Below, in pieces: positions 8,194-17,653 of a stretch of DNA of 64,000 bases. Every line of letters starts with the position of its first letter. Position 1 is the first letter of the stretch. The stretch is from Clostridiales bacterium (GTDB lineage Bacteria > Bacillota > Clostridia > Lachnospirales > Lachnospiraceae). A model generated the notes under the pieces. It did not search any database. It saw only the letters and a program-made list of their open reading frames with translations, and was not told the origin of the DNA. Position numbers and translations under genes: made by a program. The stretch covers positions 82,092 through 146,091 of the forward strand of contig JAHAFI010000003.1 of the NCBI GenBank assembly GCA_018374355.1. Reading direction: 5' to 3'.

Positions 8194-9471
8194 ATGAAGA
8201 TTTTGATTAAAAACGGACGTATCATTGATCCTGATACAAAACTGGATCAGGTAGCAGAGTTATTAATTGAAGACGAGAAAATAGCGGCAGTAGGTGAAAA
8301 TCTGAAAGAGGAGGCAGACCGGATCATCGATGCAAAAGGATGCTATGTGATGCCGGGACTGATTGATATGCATGTACATCTCCGTGATCCGGGCCTGACT
8401 TATAAGGAAGATATCATAACCGGTTCACAGGCAGCGGCTAAAGGGGGAGTGACTACGGTACTGGCAATGCCAAACACAAAGCCGGTGATGGATGACGCCA
8501 ACCGGGTGTCTTACGTAAAACACAAGGCCGCAGAGTTCGCAAGAGTAAACGTTCTTCAGGTTGGTGCGATCACCAAAGGAATGAAGGGAGAAGAACTGGC
8601 AGATATTGAAGGAATGGTAAAGAACGGTATTCCGGCCATCAGTGAGGACGGAAAATCCGTGATGAACACCCAGCTTTACAGGGAAGCAATGATGATCGCA
8701 AGAGATCTGGATATTCCGGTTCTGGCCCATTGTGAGGATATCGATATGGTCAACGGCGGCTGTATGAATGAAGATGAAAAATCAAAAGAATTTGGTCTTC
8801 CGGGAATCAGCAACGCAGTGGAGGACTGCATTGTGGCCAGAGACATTATTTTGTCCAGAGATACGGGATGCCATCTGCATCTGTGCCATTGTTCCACAGA
8901 GGCCAGCGCTATGATGCTCAAGGCGGCTAAGGATAAAGGCTTTCCGGTAACAGGTGAGGTATGCCCCCATCACTTTACCCTTACATCCGATGATATGATA
9001 AAAGATGACACAAATTATAAAATGAACCCGCCTCTTCGCAGAAAAGCAGATCTGGAAGCGCTGCGGCAGGGATTGAAGGATGACGTTTTTGATGTAATCA
9101 GCACGGACCATGCCCCCCACAGCAGAGAAGAGAAAAACCAGTCTATGATGCGGGCGCCTTTCGGAATTGTTGGTCTGGAAACCAGTGTGGCCCTGACGAT
9201 TACAGAATTAGTGGAGCCGGGCTGGCTGACACCTATGCAGATGGCTGAAAAGATGAGCTATAATCCGGCGCAGATTCTTCATCTGGAGGACAGAGGTTCC
9301 CTTCGTGTGGGAAAAACTGCAGATGTGGTGATCATCGATCCTGAAGAAGAGTACACTATTGACGTTAATTCTTTCGTGTCAAAGGGAAAAAATTCACCCT
9401 TCCAAGGAAAGAAAGTAAAAGGAAAAGTAAAAACCACCATTTGCAGCGGCACAGTGGTATATGAAGAGTAA
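8194..9471 (+). CDS. pyrC: Dihydroorotase
   Basis: PyrC closes carbamoyl-aspartate to dihydroorotate in de novo UMP synthesis. The 425-residue length and sequence fit the type I (PyrC of Gram-positives) amidohydrolase form. DMHVHLRDPG carries the first zinc histidines, HLCHCSTEAS a later one, and STDHAPHS the catalytic Asp. It is the first gene of pyrC-pyrF-pyrK-pyrD-pyrE, all same-strand with gaps of at most about 50 bases. The first two enzymes of the pathway (pyrAA/AB, pyrB) are not in the window. Confidence 0.96.
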   Translation: MKILIKNGRIIDPDTKLDQVAELLIEDEKIAAVGENLKEEADRIIDAKGCYVMPGLIDMHVHLRDPGLTYKEDIITGSQAAAKGGVTTVLAMPNTKPVMDDANRVSYVKHKAAEFARVNVLQVGAITKGMKGEELADIEGMVKNGIPAISEDGKSVMNTQLYREAMMIARDLDIPVLAHCEDIDMVNGGCMNEDEKSKEFGLPGISNAVEDCIVARDIILSRDTGCHLHLCHCSTEASAMMLKAAKDKGFPVTGEVCPHHFTLTSDDMIKDDTNYKMNPPLRRKADLEALRQGLKDDVFDVISTDHAPHSREEKNQSMMRAPFGIVGLETSVALTITELVEPGWLTPMQMAEKMSYNPAQILHLEDRGSLRVGKTADVVIIDPEEEYTIDVNSFVSKGKNSPFQGKKVKGKVKTTICSGTVVYEE

Positions 9472-9501
9472 CGGATAAAACGTTTGGAGAGGAAGAGGAT
9501 T

Positions 9502-10431
9502 ATGATTAACAAACTGATTGAGAAAATAGAGAAAACCCATGCACCCATCGTAGTAGGTCTGGACCCGATGTTGAACTATGTGCCGGAGCACATCCAGAAA
9601 AAGGCATTTGCAGAGTACGGTGAAACTCTGGAAGGTGCGGCAGAAGCTATCTGGCAGTTCAACAAAGGGATTGTGGATGCCACATATGATCTGATTCCGG
9701 CAGTAAAGCCTCAGGTTGCCATGTATGAGCAGTTTGGCCTTGAGGGAATGAAAGCCTTCAAGAAAACCGTAGATTACTGCCATGAAAAGGGATTGGTAGT
9801 GATCGGCGATGTAAAACGGGGAGATATCGGCTCCACCTCCGAGGCGTATGCAGTGGGACATCTGGGAAAGGTACAGGTGGGTTCCAACAGCTTCTACGGC
9901 TTTGACGAGGATTTTGCGACCGTGAACCCGTATCTGGGTTCCGACGGAATCAAACCGTTTATTAAAGTATGTAAAGAGGAAAATAAGGGTCTGTTTATTC
10001 TGGTTAAGACCTCCAACCCTTCCAGCGGAGAATTTCAGGACAGACTGATCGACGGACGTCCGTTGTACGAGTGGGTTGGCGAACAGGTAGCAGCTTGGGG
10101 AAAAGAGCACATGGGTGATTCCTACAGCTATATCGGAGCAGTTGTGGGAGCAACCTATCCGGAGCAGGGAAAAATTCTCCGCAAGGTGATGCCGAAAACC
10201 TTCATTCTGGTTCCGGGCTACGGAGCGCAGGGAGGAAGAGGAAAGGATCTGGTTCATTTCTTCAACGAAGACGGTCTGGGCGCCATCATCAACTCCTCCA
10301 GAGGAATCATTGCGGCATACAAGCAGGAGGCTTATGCAAAATTCGGAGGGGAAAACTTTGCAGACGCTTCCCGTCAGGCTGTGGAAGATATGGTAGCCGA
10401 TATTGACGGAGCATTACAGGCGGCGAAGTAA
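9502..10431 (+). CDS. pyrF: Orotidine 5'-phosphate decarboxylase (type 2)
   Basis: PyrF decarboxylates OMP to UMP, the last step of the pathway. The 309-residue length matches the longer type 2 family. The motifs VVGLDPML, GDVKRGDIGSTS (the catalytic Asp-Lys-Asp region) and PGYGAQGG are visible. The ATG at 9502 is chosen because GGAGAGGAAGAGG lies immediately upstream; a TTG at 9484 falls within that site's flank and is unlikely. The gap to pyrC is 30 bases. Confidence 0.95.
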   Translation: MINKLIEKIEKTHAPIVVGLDPMLNYVPEHIQKKAFAEYGETLEGAAEAIWQFNKGIVDATYDLIPAVKPQVAMYEQFGLEGMKAFKKTVDYCHEKGLVVIGDVKRGDIGSTSEAYAVGHLGKVQVGSNSFYGFDEDFATVNPYLGSDGIKPFIKVCKEENKGLFILVKTSNPSSGEFQDRLIDGRPLYEWVGEQVAAWGKEHMGDSYSYIGAVVGATYPEQGKILRKVMPKTFILVPGYGAQGGRGKDLVHFFNEDGLGAIINSSRGIIAAYKQEAYAKFGGENFADASRQAVEDMVADIDGALQAAK

Positions 10432-10480
10432 GAAATCCGGAAAACAGAAAGCCGGGAAAAAACAGGAGAAAATATTAGCG

Positions 10481-11257
10481 ATGAAAACGAAAGAATGTTG
10501 TACCGTAATCCGTCAGGAAAGGATCGGAACGGATATTTACAGTATGTGGATTCAAACAGAACTGATTGGAAAAGAGGCGAAACCGGGACAGTTTGTGTCT
10601 CTGTATTCTCATGATGGAAGCAAACTGCTTCCACGCCCCATCAGTCTGTGTGAGATTGACAATGAGCAGGGAAGGCTGCGTATCGTATACCGGGTGACCG
10701 GGAAAAATACCGGAACAGAGGAATTTTCCAGACTTCAGGCAGGGGATCAGGTGGAGGTTTTAGGACCGCTGGGAAATGGTTTTCCTCTGGAAGAAGCAGA
10801 AGGAAAGAAGGTATTTTTGATGGGCGGCGGCATTGGCATTCCGCCCATGCTGGAGACCGCCAAACGGCTGAAAGGCGAGATTACCGCCATTGCCGGATAC
10901 CGGGACGAGTTATTTTTGACAGAGGATTTTGAGAAAAACTGTAAGGTATTTGTTGCCACAGAGGACGGCAGTGCGGGAACTAAGGGAAATGTTATGGATG
11001 CGATTCGGGAAAATGGCCTGAAAGCGGATGTGATCTTTGCCTGCGGACCAACACCTATGCTTCGGGCAATCAAGGCCTATGCAGAGGCGGAAAATATTCC
11101 CTGCTGGATTTCCATGGAAGAAAAGATGGCCTGCGGAATCGGCGCATGTCTTGCCTGTGTATGCAAATCGAAAGAAGTGGACGAGCATTCTCAGGTACAT
11201 AATAAACGGATCTGTAAAGACGGTCCCGTATTTCTGGCATCGGAGGTGGAACTGTGA
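10481..11257 (+). CDS. pyrK: Dihydroorotate dehydrogenase electron-transfer subunit
   Basis: PyrK carries FAD and a [2Fe-2S] cluster and passes electrons from PyrD to NAD+. The 258-residue product has the ferredoxin-reductase fold signatures LLPRPISL (FAD) and MGGGIGIPPM (NAD). The C-terminal cluster CGIGACLACVC plus a later RICKDGPVF supplies four cysteines. ATG 10481 has AGGAG upstream; an upstream in-frame start would overlap pyrF by about 30 bases and is rejected. The stop overlaps the pyrD start, so the two subunits are translationally coupled, consistent with a PyrD2K2 heterotetramer. Confidence 0.95.
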   Translation: MKTKECCTVIRQERIGTDIYSMWIQTELIGKEAKPGQFVSLYSHDGSKLLPRPISLCEIDNEQGRLRIVYRVTGKNTGTEEFSRLQAGDQVEVLGPLGNGFPLEEAEGKKVFLMGGGIGIPPMLETAKRLKGEITAIAGYRDELFLTEDFEKNCKVFVATEDGSAGTKGNVMDAIRENGLKADVIFACGPTPMLRAIKAYAEAENIPCWISMEEKMACGIGACLACVCKSKEVDEHSQVHNKRICKDGPVFLASEVEL

Positions 11258-12159
11258 TGAATACGAAGGTAAATCTTGCCGGGGTGGAACTGAAAAATCC
11301 GGTGATGACTGCTTCCGGAACCTTTGGAAGCGGTACGGAGTACAGCGAATTTGTAGATCTCAGTGAGCTGGGTGCGGTAGTGACAAAGGGCGTGGCAAAT
11401 GTGCCATGGCCGGGCAATCCCACACCGAGGATTGCAGAGACGTATGGAGGAATGATCAATGCCATTGGCCTGCAGAATCCGGGAATTGATGTGTTCTGCA
11501 AAAGAGACATTCCGTTTTTGAAACAATACGATACAAAGATCATCGTAAATGTCTGCGGAAAGACCACAGAGGATTACTGTGAAGTGGTGGAACGTCTGGC
11601 AGACGAGGATGTGGATCTGCTGGAAATCAATATTTCCTGCCCCAATGTAAAAGAGGGGGGCATTGCTTTCGGACAGGACCCGAAAGCGGTGGAAGCCATT
11701 ACAAAAGAACTCAAGAAGAGAGCAAAACAGCCCATCATCATGAAGCTGAGTCCCAATGTAACGGACATCACAGAGATGGCCCGGGCGGCGGAAGCGGGAG
11801 GAGCGGACGTTCTTTCACTGATCAATACCCTGACAGGTATGAAGATCGATATCAACCGCAGAACCTTTGCTGTGGCAAATAAAACCGGAGGCATGTCCGG
11901 TCCGGCGGTAAAACCGGTGGCTGTGCGCATGGTGTATCAGGTGGCAAATGCAGTGAAGGTTCCGATCATCGGTATGGGCGGAATTGCCACGGCCGAGGAT
12001 GCACTGGAATTTATTCTGGCAGGAGCGACTGCGGTATCCATCGGAACCGCCAATTTCTTTAACCCGTACGCTACCAGAGAAGTGGTAAAGGGAATTGAGG
12101 AATATATGAAAAAATATCAGGTTGAGGATATCAACAGCCTGATTGGAGCAGTGAGATAG
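11257..12159 (+). CDS. pyrD: Dihydroorotate dehydrogenase (class 1B catalytic subunit)
   Basis: PyrD oxidises dihydroorotate to orotate with FMN. The 300-residue product contains NISCPNVKEGG with the catalytic Cys typical of class 1, and GMGGIATAEDALEF for FMN phosphate binding. The partner PyrK next to it marks class 1B (NAD-dependent). GGAGG at 11242-11246 favours ATG 11257 (10-base spacing); a GTG at 11254 would also work. It overlaps the pyrK stop by one base. Confidence 0.95.
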   Translation: MNTKVNLAGVELKNPVMTASGTFGSGTEYSEFVDLSELGAVVTKGVANVPWPGNPTPRIAETYGGMINAIGLQNPGIDVFCKRDIPFLKQYDTKIIVNVCGKTTEDYCEVVERLADEDVDLLEINISCPNVKEGGIAFGQDPKAVEAITKELKKRAKQPIIMKLSPNVTDITEMARAAEAGGADVLSLINTLTGMKIDINRRTFAVANKTGGMSGPAVKPVAVRMVYQVANAVKVPIIGMGGIATAEDALEFILAGATAVSIGTANFFNPYATREVVKGIEEYMKKYQVEDINSLIGAVR

Positions 12160-12173
12160 AGGAGGACTGAAAG

Positions 12174-12854
12174 ATGGAAAGCTATAAACAGGAATTTATT
12201 GACTTTATGGTGGAAAGTCAGGTGCTGAAATTTGGAGAATTTACACTGAAAAGCGGAAGAAAATCCCCATTCTTTATGAATGCAGGGGGCTATGTTACCG
12301 GTTCCCAGTTAAAGAGACTGGGAGAATATTATGCGAAAGCGATCCATGACAAATACGGAGACGATTTCGATGTATTATTCGGACCGGCTTATAAGGGTAT
12401 TCCTATTGCAGTAGTAACGGCGATTGCATACAGCGAATTATACGGAAAAGAGGTGCGCTACTGTTCCGACCGTAAAGAAGAAAAAGACCATGGAGCAGAC
12501 AAAGGAAGCTTTTTGGGAAGCAGCCTGAAGGATGGAGACCGGGTAGTTATGATCGAAGATGTGACAACCTCCGGAAAATCCATGGAAGAGACTGTGCCGA
12601 AGGTAAAAGGCGCTGCTGATGTGGAAATCGTGGGTCTGATGGTCTCCCTGAACCGTATGGAAGTGGGAAAGGGCGGAGAAAAAGGCGCGCTGGAAGAAGT
12701 GAAAGAGCTGTATGGTTTTGAAACCAATGCCATTGTTTCCATGGCTGAGGTAGTGGAATATCTGCATAATAGAGAATGCAACGGACAGGTTGTGATCGAT
12801 GACGAGATCAAAGGGGCAATCGATGCATATTATGAGCAGTATGGTGTAAAATAA
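12174..12854 (+). CDS. pyrE: Orotate phosphoribosyltransferase
   Basis: PyrE joins orotate to PRPP to make OMP. The 226-residue product has the PRPP loop VVMIEDVTTSGKS and the family segments LKSGRKSPFFMNAG and FGPAYKGIPIA. GAGGACTGAAAG precedes ATG 12174, 15 bases after pyrD. It closes the operon. A GC-rich hairpin (about 12863-12890) follows without a U-run, so read-through to the next small gene is possible. Confidence 0.95.
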   Translation: MESYKQEFIDFMVESQVLKFGEFTLKSGRKSPFFMNAGGYVTGSQLKRLGEYYAKAIHDKYGDDFDVLFGPAYKGIPIAVVTAIAYSELYGKEVRYCSDRKEEKDHGADKGSFLGSSLKDGDRVVMIEDVTTSGKSMEETVPKVKGAADVEIVGLMVSLNRMEVGKGGEKGALEEVKELYGFETNAIVSMAEVVEYLHNRECNGQVVIDDEIKGAIDAYYEQYGVK

Positions 12855-12915
12855 ATCCATAGTCCGCTGTGCCTTTTGGGGTGCAGCGGAAAAGCATATA
12901 AAGGAGCTGACAGTG

Positions 12916-13071
12916 ATGAACAACGAAAAACTTTACCGGACAATTTCCCATGGGGGAGCAGGAAGCCTTACGCTGGGGATTATCGTGCTGGTAACCGGCA
13001 TTGTCTCCGGTACGCTGATGATTATCAATGGAACCAGACTTTTAAAACAGAAATATCAGATTACGTTTTAA
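12916..13071 (+). CDS. Small membrane protein (51 aa), function unknown
   Basis: ATG 12916 has AAGGAG at 12901-12906. The product starts MNNEKLYRTISHGG, has one hydrophobic segment (LTLGIIVLVTGIVSGTLMII) and ends with a basic tail containing LLKQKYQ. It is followed after 16 bases by the VanZ-like gene, and the reading is supported by codon usage and spacing. I do not recognise the family; similar single-span proteins are frequent in Lachnospiraceae. Confidence 0.6.
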   Translation: MNNEKLYRTISHGGAGSLTLGIIVLVTGIVSGTLMIINGTRLLKQKYQITF

Positions 13072-13087
13072 AAAATGAGGAAATATT

Positions 13088-13561
13088 GTGAAGAGTAAAA
13101 CCAAGAAAAGAATCCGCCTGATCAGTTGGATTCTCTTTGTGTTATATATTCTGCTTTTGATCTATCTTCTGTTTTTAGCGGAGGGATACGGCAGAAAGGA
13201 TTTTGCCCTGCGTGAATATCAGTATAATCTGAGGCCTTTCCGGGAAATCCGGAGATTTTGGGTTTACAGGGAACGGATTGGTTACATTTTTGTGCTTTTG
13301 AATCTGGGCGGAAATATTGTTGGATTTCTTCCCTTTGGATTTTTCCTGCCGATTTTAGGCTATCGGTTCCGAAACGGAGGGCTGGTGTGCCTTCTGGGAT
13401 TTTCCCTCAGCCTGTTGGTGGAATGCGTACAGCTTGTATACAAGGTAGGCAGCTTTGATGTGGACGATATACTTTTAAATACGCTGGGAGCGGTGCTGGG
13501 TTATGTGATGTTTGCAGTCTGCAACCGGATGAGGAGATGGCTATATGAAAAGAAGGTTTAA
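13088..13561 (+). CDS. VanZ-like membrane protein
   Basis: The 157-residue product has four hydrophobic segments and the VanZ-family features NLGGNIVGFLPFGF and SFDVDDILLNTLGA. VanZ-like proteins include the teicoplanin-resistance protein VanZ, but most chromosomal members have no proven role. The start is GTG 13088 with GAGG at 13076-13079. Its 3' end overlaps the next gene by 17 bases. Confidence 0.85.
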   Translation: MKSKTKKRIRLISWILFVLYILLLIYLLFLAEGYGRKDFALREYQYNLRPFREIRRFWVYRERIGYIFVLLNLGGNIVGFLPFGFFLPILGYRFRNGGLVCLLGFSLSLLVECVQLVYKVGSFDVDDILLNTLGAVLGYVMFAVCNRMRRWLYEKKV

Positions 13562-13859
13562 ATATTCTTTTACCAGAAAAGGAGAAACGGAGGGCGGATT
13601 TGCTTCTGTGATTTTTGCAGGACTGTCCCTTCTGCTGTTTCTGATAGCCGCAGGAATCTCATTTTTCTGGGAAGGGAATGCGGGAAGCTGGATTGGGAGC
13701 TTTGGCCTGATGGCAATCCTGTTTTCTATTTGTGGTTTTTTTATTGGAATTAAAAGTTTTCAGGAAAGAGAAAAAAATTACCGCTTCAGCGTTCTGGGTT
13801 CCATGGCCAATGGGATTTTTTGCGTAGGATGGCTGGCGCTTTTTCTGATAGGAGTGTAG
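13545..13859 (+). CDS. Four-helix membrane protein (DUF6142-like)
   Basis: The 104-residue product has a basic N-terminus (MKRRFKYSFTRKGETEGG) followed by three or four hydrophobic segments and a short charged loop (KSFQEREKNYR). It resembles the small DUF6142-type family of Lachnospiraceae; this is from memory of the pattern and is not certain. GGAGATGGCTAT precedes the ATG, which lies inside the end of the VanZ-like gene. The HD-hydrolase gene follows after four bases, so the three form one operon. Confidence 0.65.
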   Translation: MKRRFKYSFTRKGETEGGFASVIFAGLSLLLFLIAAGISFFWEGNAGSWIGSFGLMAILFSICGFFIGIKSFQEREKNYRFSVLGSMANGIFCVGWLALFLIGV

Positions 13860-13863
13860 AAAG

Positions 13864-14454
13864 ATGAATGAACGTCTGAAAAAACAGAAAGAATTTATTC
13901 TGGAAGTGGATAAAATGAAACAGATTTTCCGTCAGACCCATATCCGGGGCGGCAGCCGGCAGGAAAATGATGCCGAGCATTCATGGCATCTGGCGCTGAT
14001 GGCATTTTTGCTCAGTGAACATGCCAATGAAGAGGTGGATGTACTGCGGGTGATGAAAATGGTCCTGATTCACGATCTGGTGGAGATCGATGCGGGAGAT
14101 ACCTATGCCTATGACGCAGCCGCCAATGAAACAAAACGGGCCCGGGAAGAAAAAGCCGCCGACAGGATTTTCGGAATCCTCCCGGAGGATCAGGGGCAGG
14201 AAATCCGCAGTCTCTGGGAAGAATTTGAGACCGGGGAGACACCGGAAGCCAGATTTGCCCATGTACTGGATAATTTCCAGCCCATGTCTTTGAACGACAC
14301 TAACGGGGGAGGGGACTGGAAGCGGCATCAGGTACATAAATCCCAGATTCTGAAGCGAAATGCCGGGACACCTTCCGGAAGCAGCGAAATCTGGAGCTGT
14401 ATGGAAGAAATGATTGAAGAAAATATACAAAAAGGCAATATTATCGAAGATTAA
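13864..14454 (+). CDS. HD-domain hydrolase (YfbR-like 5'-nucleotidase)
   Basis: This 196-residue metal-dependent phosphohydrolase has the HD pattern: ENDAEHSWHLALMAF, then IHDLVEIDAGD, then ARFAHVLDNFQP. E. coli YfbR removes phosphate from deoxyribonucleoside 5'-monophosphates, so a nucleotide role is likely, though the substrate is not shown. AGGAG precedes ATG 13864. Its TAA shares one base with the ATG of the next gene. Confidence 0.85.
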   Translation: MNERLKKQKEFILEVDKMKQIFRQTHIRGGSRQENDAEHSWHLALMAFLLSEHANEEVDVLRVMKMVLIHDLVEIDAGDTYAYDAAANETKRAREEKAADRIFGILPEDQGQEIRSLWEEFETGETPEARFAHVLDNFQPMSLNDTNGGGDWKRHQVHKSQILKRNAGTPSGSSEIWSCMEEMIEENIQKGNIIED

Positions 14455-16523
14455 TGAGGAAAAGTCTTTTGGATGATTTGAGAAAAGAGAGATATGAGCT
14501 GGCGGCTGGCCGGATCAGAGAAATAAGAAAAGAAGAAAATGTTCCCGAAGTCTTTCGGGAATATTTTTGGAAAACGGCGGAATTTCTGGAAGAAATGGTA
14601 CGGTTAAAGGAATTGCTGGAGCAGGGAAAGACGGAAGAGCTGTCTTTGGAAGAACTGCGCAGTTTGAATGAAAGACTGTATCAGGATATTCTGCCCGGGA
14701 AATATGAAACTTCCTACGGCAATCCGGCATATGCCGCAAAAATGCTGGGCGGTGATTTCGGGCCGCTTTTAAGTTTCCTTTACGCAGAATTGCGGGGAAT
14801 GATAGTTTTTGCATACGAGGGAAGAAGCTGGGATTTTCTGGTTTGTTTGGAGCTGTTTTTGCAGGTCTACAGTGAATTTGACAATGAAGAGATTCCTAAG
14901 CCGGGAACTGTTCAGCAGATTCTCTACTGGTATGTCAATGATTACTGTCAGGAAATGACAGAGGAACGAATCCGTTCTGCAATCGACCCCTCGCTGGATT
15001 TTGCCGTAAAAAAAATCATGGGATCAGATCTGAGCAATCCCGGTTATCTTTATCAGTTCGGGGAATATGTGACCGGACAGGAAGAAAAGACGGCGGAATA
15101 CCTGAATACCTTTTCGGAAGAAGAGATTCAGGCGATGGCCCGTATCTATACGGAAGGATTCCGGAGGGGATTTGAAACTGCCGGGAAGGATCTGAAAAAG
15201 AAGAAAACCGTCAATATCCGCTATCGGCTGGGATTTGAGCGGATGGTTCGGGCTGCAATCGTTCAGTTTGAAGCGATGGGGCTTGCGCCGGTGATTTTCC
15301 GTTCGGCAGTTCATGGGGTGAATAAAAGACAGCAGCACCGGATCGGATATTACGGAGCCGTTCCTAATCCCCAGTATGACTATGACCATAGAAATGATGC
15401 CGGGATTTTTCTTGATGAAGAATTTGTCAGCCGCAGGCTGCGGGCCATGCAGGGAGCATATGAAAAATACAGACAGTTGGCGGATAAAGATGCGGGACCG
15501 GCGGTAATAGAAGTTTTTGGTGAGGAGCCATTTGTTCCACGGTCCTGTGATGGGGCGGTAACGCTGACAAAAAGGCAGCGAAAGCAGCAGATGCATATGT
15601 ATCACGAGGCGGGACGGATTGCGGAACGGTACAGTAAAAGCGAAGAAGAAAGCTTCACAATCATTTCCTATCCGGTGCCGGAGATTGGAGAAAGATTCGA
15701 AGAAATTTTTCGGGAAACCGTGAAGATCAATACACTGGATGGCAGACGTTACCAGCAGATCCAGCAAAAACTGATTGATACACTGGATCAGGGAATTTGC
15801 GTGCATGTGACCGGAAAAAAGGAAAATCGGACGGATCTGTGGATTCAGTTTCATAAGCTGGAAAAACCGGAAAAAGAGACGAATTTTGAAAATTTTGTAT
15901 CGAGTGTGGAGATTCCGGTGGGAGAGGTCTTTACGTCTCCGGTTTTGAAGGGAACCAGCGGAATTCTTCATGTAAAGAAGGCATATCTGGAGGGGCTTTC
16001 CTTCCATGATCTGGAGCTTGTGTTTGCCGATGGAAAAGTAACGGAGTATTCCTGCAAAAATTTCCAAAGCCAACAGGAAAATCAGGAATATATCCGGGAG
16101 AATATCCTTCATCAGCATAAAACCCTTCCCATGGGCGAGTTTGCTCTGGGAACCAATACGAAAGCTTACCGGATGGCCAGAAAATACGGAATCGAAGAGA
16201 AGCTTCCTGTGTTGATTGCTGAAAAGATGGGGCCGCATTTTGCGCTGGGCGATACCTGCTACAGTTGGTCGGAGGATGCGAAGGTGTACAACCCGGACGG
16301 AAAAGAAGTCATTGCCCGGGATAACGAGGTGTCCATACTGCGGAAAAAAGACCCGGCGAAGGCATATTTCGGGTGCCACACGGATATTACCATTCCGTAT
16401 GACGAGCTGGGAGATGTGGTGGCTGTGAAACCGGATGGGGAGGAGATTCCTCTGATATTGAATGGGAAATTTGTGCTGGAGGGCACATTGGAGTTGAATG
16501 AAGAACTGGAAGATATTGGGTGA
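14454..16523 (+). CDS. M29-type aminopeptidase with long N-terminal extension
   Basis: The C-terminal part (about residues 250-690) looks like the M29 (AmpS/AmpT) metallo-aminopeptidase family: PVGEVFTSPV with the first ligand Glu, LPMGEFALGTN with the second, KMGPHFALGDTC with a His, and HTDITIPYD with the His/Asp pair. These would bind two metal ions and cleave N-terminal residues from cytoplasmic peptides. Typical M29 proteins are about 410 residues, while this one has 689. The first 240 or so residues form a charged helical region I do not recognise. It starts one base into the stop of the HD gene, and a terminator follows it. Confidence 0.82.
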   Translation: MRKSLLDDLRKERYELAAGRIREIRKEENVPEVFREYFWKTAEFLEEMVRLKELLEQGKTEELSLEELRSLNERLYQDILPGKYETSYGNPAYAAKMLGGDFGPLLSFLYAELRGMIVFAYEGRSWDFLVCLELFLQVYSEFDNEEIPKPGTVQQILYWYVNDYCQEMTEERIRSAIDPSLDFAVKKIMGSDLSNPGYLYQFGEYVTGQEEKTAEYLNTFSEEEIQAMARIYTEGFRRGFETAGKDLKKKKTVNIRYRLGFERMVRAAIVQFEAMGLAPVIFRSAVHGVNKRQQHRIGYYGAVPNPQYDYDHRNDAGIFLDEEFVSRRLRAMQGAYEKYRQLADKDAGPAVIEVFGEEPFVPRSCDGAVTLTKRQRKQQMHMYHEAGRIAERYSKSEEESFTIISYPVPEIGERFEEIFRETVKINTLDGRRYQQIQQKLIDTLDQGICVHVTGKKENRTDLWIQFHKLEKPEKETNFENFVSSVEIPVGEVFTSPVLKGTSGILHVKKAYLEGLSFHDLELVFADGKVTEYSCKNFQSQQENQEYIRENILHQHKTLPMGEFALGTNTKAYRMARKYGIEEKLPVLIAEKMGPHFALGDTCYSWSEDAKVYNPDGKEVIARDNEVSILRKKDPAKAYFGCHTDITIPYDELGDVVAVKPDGEEIPLILNGKFVLEGTLELNEELEDIG

Positions 16524-16529
16524 GAGACG

Positions 16530-16562
16530 AAAAAAGAATCCTGAAAGCGGGATTCTTTTTTC
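16530..16562 (+). terminator. Intrinsic terminator after the M29 aminopeptidase gene
   Basis: AAGAATCC pairs with GGGATTCTT around TGAAAGC, with A-rich and T-rich flanks extending the stem. It could also serve the convergent minus-strand gene. Confidence 0.85.
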
Positions 16563-16591
16563 GTCTGTTAAGGTATATTTTTCGTTACATT

Positions 16592-17614
16592 TCAGTCCCC
16601 AAATTTCAGAACAACCTTCATCACATCCTGCGGATGCTCCGTAATGAGGGTAATGGCCTCTGCGGCATCCTTGAAATTAAATTCCTGTGTTTTCAGAAGT
16701 TCAGGCTGAAGGGAACCATTTTCAAAGCCCATAATGACATCATCGAAGCAATCGCAGTTTAGGCGGGAACCGACGATGGTAATTTCCTTTTTGGTGATAT
16801 CAGCCATGGCGATGGCTGAAGGCTGGCTTTTCAGCCCGATACACACAATCCGTCCGGCGGGACATACCAGTTGAACGGCCTGTTCAAAGGAAGAGGGAAC
16901 ACAGACGGTATCGATAATGACCGGAATTCCCTCTCCGTCGGTGAAACGGTTCAGACGGTCTTCAAGATTTTCCTCAGAAACCAGAACCACTTCATCTGCG
17001 CCCATCTGTAAAGCCCTGTCCAAACGGGATTTTACCAGATCAGTCATGATTACTTTAGCGCCCCGGCTTTTGGCAATCTGAAGGGCACAGATACCGATAG
17101 GACCGGAACCCATGATGAGAACGTGATCGCCTTTTTGGATATTTCCCCGGTTGTTGATCTGCATACCGATGGTATATGGCTCCACCAGACCCAAAAGGGA
17201 GAGATTGAAATCCTTATGGAAGAGATGGATATTTTTTTCCGGCGCTTTGACATATTCAGCAAAACCGCCTTCGGTGTGAACGCCCATGACTTTCAGGGTG
17301 GAGCAGACATTGTGCCTTCCGATACGGCAGGCGTAGCAGTGGCCGCAGCTAATCACAGGGTCTACAGCCACCTTGTCTCCCGGTTTTACAGAGGTTACTT
17401 TTTTTCCTACGGATTCAACAATTCCGCCAAATTCATGGCCGATCACCCGGGGATAGGTTGCGAGAGAATTGGAACCGTTCCAGATTCCAATGTCGGAGCC
17501 GCAGATTCCTCCGGAGGTCACCCGGACAATGACATCATCATCATTTTCCAGTTCCGGTTTCGGGACATCCACAATTTCCAGATGGAAGGGTTCCGTTACT
17601 TTCACTGCTTTCAT
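16592..17614 (-). CDS. Zinc-dependent alcohol dehydrogenase (MDR family), IolM-like
   Basis: This 340-residue medium-chain NAD(P) dehydrogenase resembles sorbitol and threonine dehydrogenases. GGICGSD and GHEFGGIVE hold the catalytic zinc site, CGHCYACRIGRHNVC the four structural-zinc cysteines, and MGSGPIGICALQ the Rossmann loop. The start at 17614 has AAAGGAGA upstream on the minus strand. It follows the ROK gene by 40 bases and is probably co-transcribed with it. In Thermotoga maritima an enzyme of this type (IolM) oxidises scyllo-inosose; the neighbouring IolG-, IolN- and IolO-like genes support that role here, but substrates such as other polyols are possible. Confidence 0.85.
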   Translation of the reverse strand: MKAVKVTEPFHLEIVDVPKPELENDDDVIVRVTSGGICGSDIGIWNGSNSLATYPRVIGHEFGGIVESVGKKVTSVKPGDKVAVDPVISCGHCYACRIGRHNVCSTLKVMGVHTEGGFAEYVKAPEKNIHLFHKDFNLSLLGLVEPYTIGMQINNRGNIQKGDHVLIMGSGPIGICALQIAKSRGAKVIMTDLVKSRLDRALQMGADEVVLVSEENLEDRLNRFTDGEGIPVIIDTVCVPSSFEQAVQLVCPAGRIVCIGLKSQPSAIAMADITKKEITIVGSRLNCDCFDDVIMGFENGSLQPELLKTQEFNFKDAAEAITLITEHPQDVMKVVLKFGD

Positions 17615-17653
17615 TTGTATTTTCTCCTTTGTGTTGTCTTTGTTTTGCAAAAA

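Noticed and set aside
12876..13091. 71-residue frame between pyrE and the VanZ-like gene
   Set aside because: It overlaps a better frame (12916-13071) that has a ribosome site and a membrane-protein pattern.
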